This document shows, one piece after another, positions 62,943 to 64,000 of a DNA stretch of 64,000 bases (position 1 is its first letter; every line of letters starts with the position of its first letter). The translations under genes and the position numbers were made by a program. Below the pieces are notes generated by a model. That model made no database searches and was not told where the DNA came from. It was given only the letters and a program-made list of their open reading frames with translations. This DNA is from Taklimakanibacter deserti (GTDB taxonomy: Bacteria > Pseudomonadota > Alphaproteobacteria > Rhizobiales > Aestuariivirgaceae). The stretch lies in contig QORU01000003.1 in NCBI GenBank assembly GCA_003574785.1, positions 434,001 to 498,000 on the forward strand. The letters run 5' to 3'.

Positions 62943-63584
62943 TCAGATGCCCTGTGCCAGAACCACCACGCGCGTCCCGACCGGGCTGCGCCGGTAAAGC
63001 TCGATCACGTCCTCGTTGATCATGCGGATGCAGCCCGAGGACATCGCCTTGCCGATGCTGGTCGGCGTATTGGTGCCATGCAGGCGATAGAGCGTATCGC
63101 GGCCGTTCTGGAAGAGGTAAAGCGCACGGGCGCCGAGAGGGTTGTCCGGACCGCCCGGCATGCCGTCCTTCCATTTGGCGGCATTGGGGTCGCGCTCTAC
63201 CATCTCGGGCGGCGGGGTCCAGCGTGGCCACATGACCTTGCGCTCGATATCGGCGAGACCGGCCCAGCGGAAGCCTTCGCGGCCGACACCGACGCCGTAG
63301 CGGATGGCTTCGCGCCCCTCGAGGATGAGATAGAGATGCCGCTCCGCCGTGTCGACGATGATCGTCCCCGGCCAATGGCGGCCCTCATAAGGCACGATCT
63401 GGCGACGGAACTTCTTCGGAATCTTGGTCAGGTCGGTCGGCGGGAAGGTGATGAGGTCGTTGTAGTCCCGGCCCGGACGGAACTGCTCCATCTCGTTCAG
63501 GGCCTGCGCCCGGCCCATGCCAAGGCCCAAAAGCGCCGCTCCGCCGGCCGCCAGGAGGCGGCGCCGATTCATACCGATTTTCAT
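62943..63584 (-). CDS. L,D-transpeptidase (YkuD), copy 2
   Basis: 213 residues. The N-terminal NRRRLLAAGGAALLGLGMG is a signal, possibly TAT-type. The YkuD core has RLHGTNTPTSIGK and SSGCIRM, nearly identical to the copy at 56288. They share FRRQ.V.Y.G..WPGT and VMWPRWTPP-type segments, so the two genes are paralogues. It would crosslink or modify peptidoglycan in the periplasm. ATG 63572 is an alternative start. Confidence 0.9.
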   Translation of the reverse strand: MKIGMNRRRLLAAGGAALLGLGMGRAQALNEMEQFRPGRDYNDLITFPPTDLTKIPKKFRRQIVPYEGRHWPGTIIVDTAERHLYLILEGREAIRYGVGVGREGFRWAGLADIERKVMWPRWTPPPEMVERDPNAAKWKDGMPGGPDNPLGARALYLFQNGRDTLYRLHGTNTPTSIGKAMSSGCIRMINEDVIELYRRSPVGTRVVVLAQGI

Positions 63585-63605
63585 GATGGCTTACTCTTCT
63601 TGTTT

Positions 63606-63663
63606 GAGCATGATGGTGGATGGCCGGGTCAAGCCCGGCCACAAGCTTTTCCGGATCATGCTC
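63606..63663. repeat. Two nested palindromes of dispersed Hyphomicrobiales type
   Basis: GAGCATGAT and ATCATGCTC are perfect outer arms; inside lies TGGCCGGGtcaagCCCGGCCA. Both elements are common dispersed repeats in this order, from memory. It sits against the stop codon of the last gene and could act as a bidirectional transcript end. Confidence 0.75.
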
Positions 63664-64000
63664 CTAAATGCCGACCAGGCGCATCTTGCCGGCGTGATAG
63701 GCATCGCCGGTGCTCTTGAACTCGCTACATTCGGTAGGCTGGCCGGCCAGGCTCTGGCACAGCTGGCCCTCGACCGCCGACCAGGTGCCGCGGCCTTCGC
63801 CCTTCACATCGTCCTGGTAGGTCAGCGAGCCATCGGCATTATAGGTGACGAAGCCGCTCGAATCGGAGCGGGTATATTGCCAGCCCTTGCCAGCGAGGGT
63901 GGTACGGATTTCCTCGGCGGACAGCATGCGGATCGGCTGGGCTTGGGGCTGGGCCGCATTGGACGACGAGGTCTGGCCGCCGCTCAGAAACTTGATGCCG
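63664..64000 (-). CDS. Hypothetical protein, N-terminal part beyond the window
   Basis: 112 codons are visible with an open frame at base 64000, so the N-terminus is missing. An internal ATG at 63927 gives an 87-residue form, but the upstream frame continues GGQTSSSNAAQPQAQPI, a linker-like stretch, so a longer exported protein is likely. The domain has AEEIRTTLAGKGWQYT, Tyr/Asp/Gly-rich YNADGSLTYQDD and two cysteines in GQLCQSLAGQPTECSEF. I do not recognise the family. Confidence 0.7.
   Translation of the reverse strand, partial: GIKFLSGGQTSSSNAAQPQAQPIRMLSAEEIRTTLAGKGWQYTRSDSSGFVTYNADGSLTYQDDVKGEGRGTWSAVEGQLCQSLAGQPTECSEFKSTGDAYHAGKMRLVGI

Overview
The window is about 64 kb of a GC-rich alphaproteobacterial chromosome, most likely order Hyphomicrobiales (Rhizobiales). 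Supporting signs are the lgt–midA–pgeF–prs order, an L25/Ctc–pth–ychF block, a cytochrome bc1 operon with separate b and c1 genes, the two-palindrome repeats typical of this order, and many periplasmic and ABC-transport genes. I do not assign a genus. No rRNA or tRNA gene and no CRISPR array was seen.

Layout. 0–4 kb (minus): a secreted caspase-fold/TPR protein followed by a four-helix membrane protein that runs off the left edge. 4–7.5 kb (minus): rplY, pth, ychF and two tandem MaoC genes. 7.7–8.3 kb (plus): a broken RelE/HigB-type toxin with an intact HigA-type antitoxin. 8.4–15.4 kb (minus): lgt, midA, pgeF, an M24-fold protein, a lipoprotein, prs and a threonine/serine dehydratase. 15.5–19.1 kb (plus): ubiK, ybjN-like, proC, a TetR-like regulator, csaA and a MazE/AbrB–VapC module with a perfect 33-bp operator palindrome. 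19.1–24.4 kb: aldo/keto reductase and LysR (divergent), a DUF1194 protein and a dimethylglycine/sarcosine dehydrogenase-like flavoprotein. 26.8–35.2 kb: an RpiR regulator divergent from an M20 hydrolase plus a complete branched-chain-amino-acid-type ABC transporter, then a methyltransferase and an OsmC protein. 35.3–41.6 kb: two duplicated Bcr/CflA-type MFS exporters, a DppA-type aminopeptidase, a P450 and an MttB-family methyltransferase. 44.4–50.3 kb: an EamA exporter, apt, hemF, trmL and petABC with a terminator. 50.4–55.1 kb: a MarR–RND efflux operon. 55.2–64 kb: mtnP, two L,D-transpeptidase-like genes, a DUF922 protein, a cold-shock protein, RNase T2 with an overlapping small secreted protein, a glutamine amidotransferase, two MFS genes, a metallo-beta-lactamase-fold hydrolase and a partial gene at the right edge.

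Most unusual content. Two lower-GC islands (about 24.4–26.7 kb and 41.5–44.4 kb, opposite strands) carry diverged copies of one unnamed system. Each has a large protein with a HExxH plus ExxxD/E zincin signature, followed by one or two small proteins sharing the core HW-(I/L)-D-x-LTPAE. Each is driven by a near-identical promoter embedded in a CATACGCTTTT…AAAAGCGTATG palindrome. In one island the small gene is tandemly duplicated (280-bp period). In the other, the first small gene overlaps the large one by ATGA and a second copy has decayed. The large proteins resemble phage internal or polyvalent proteins, so a domesticated phage-derived metalloprotease with a dedicated small partner is my leading inference. 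Function is unknown.
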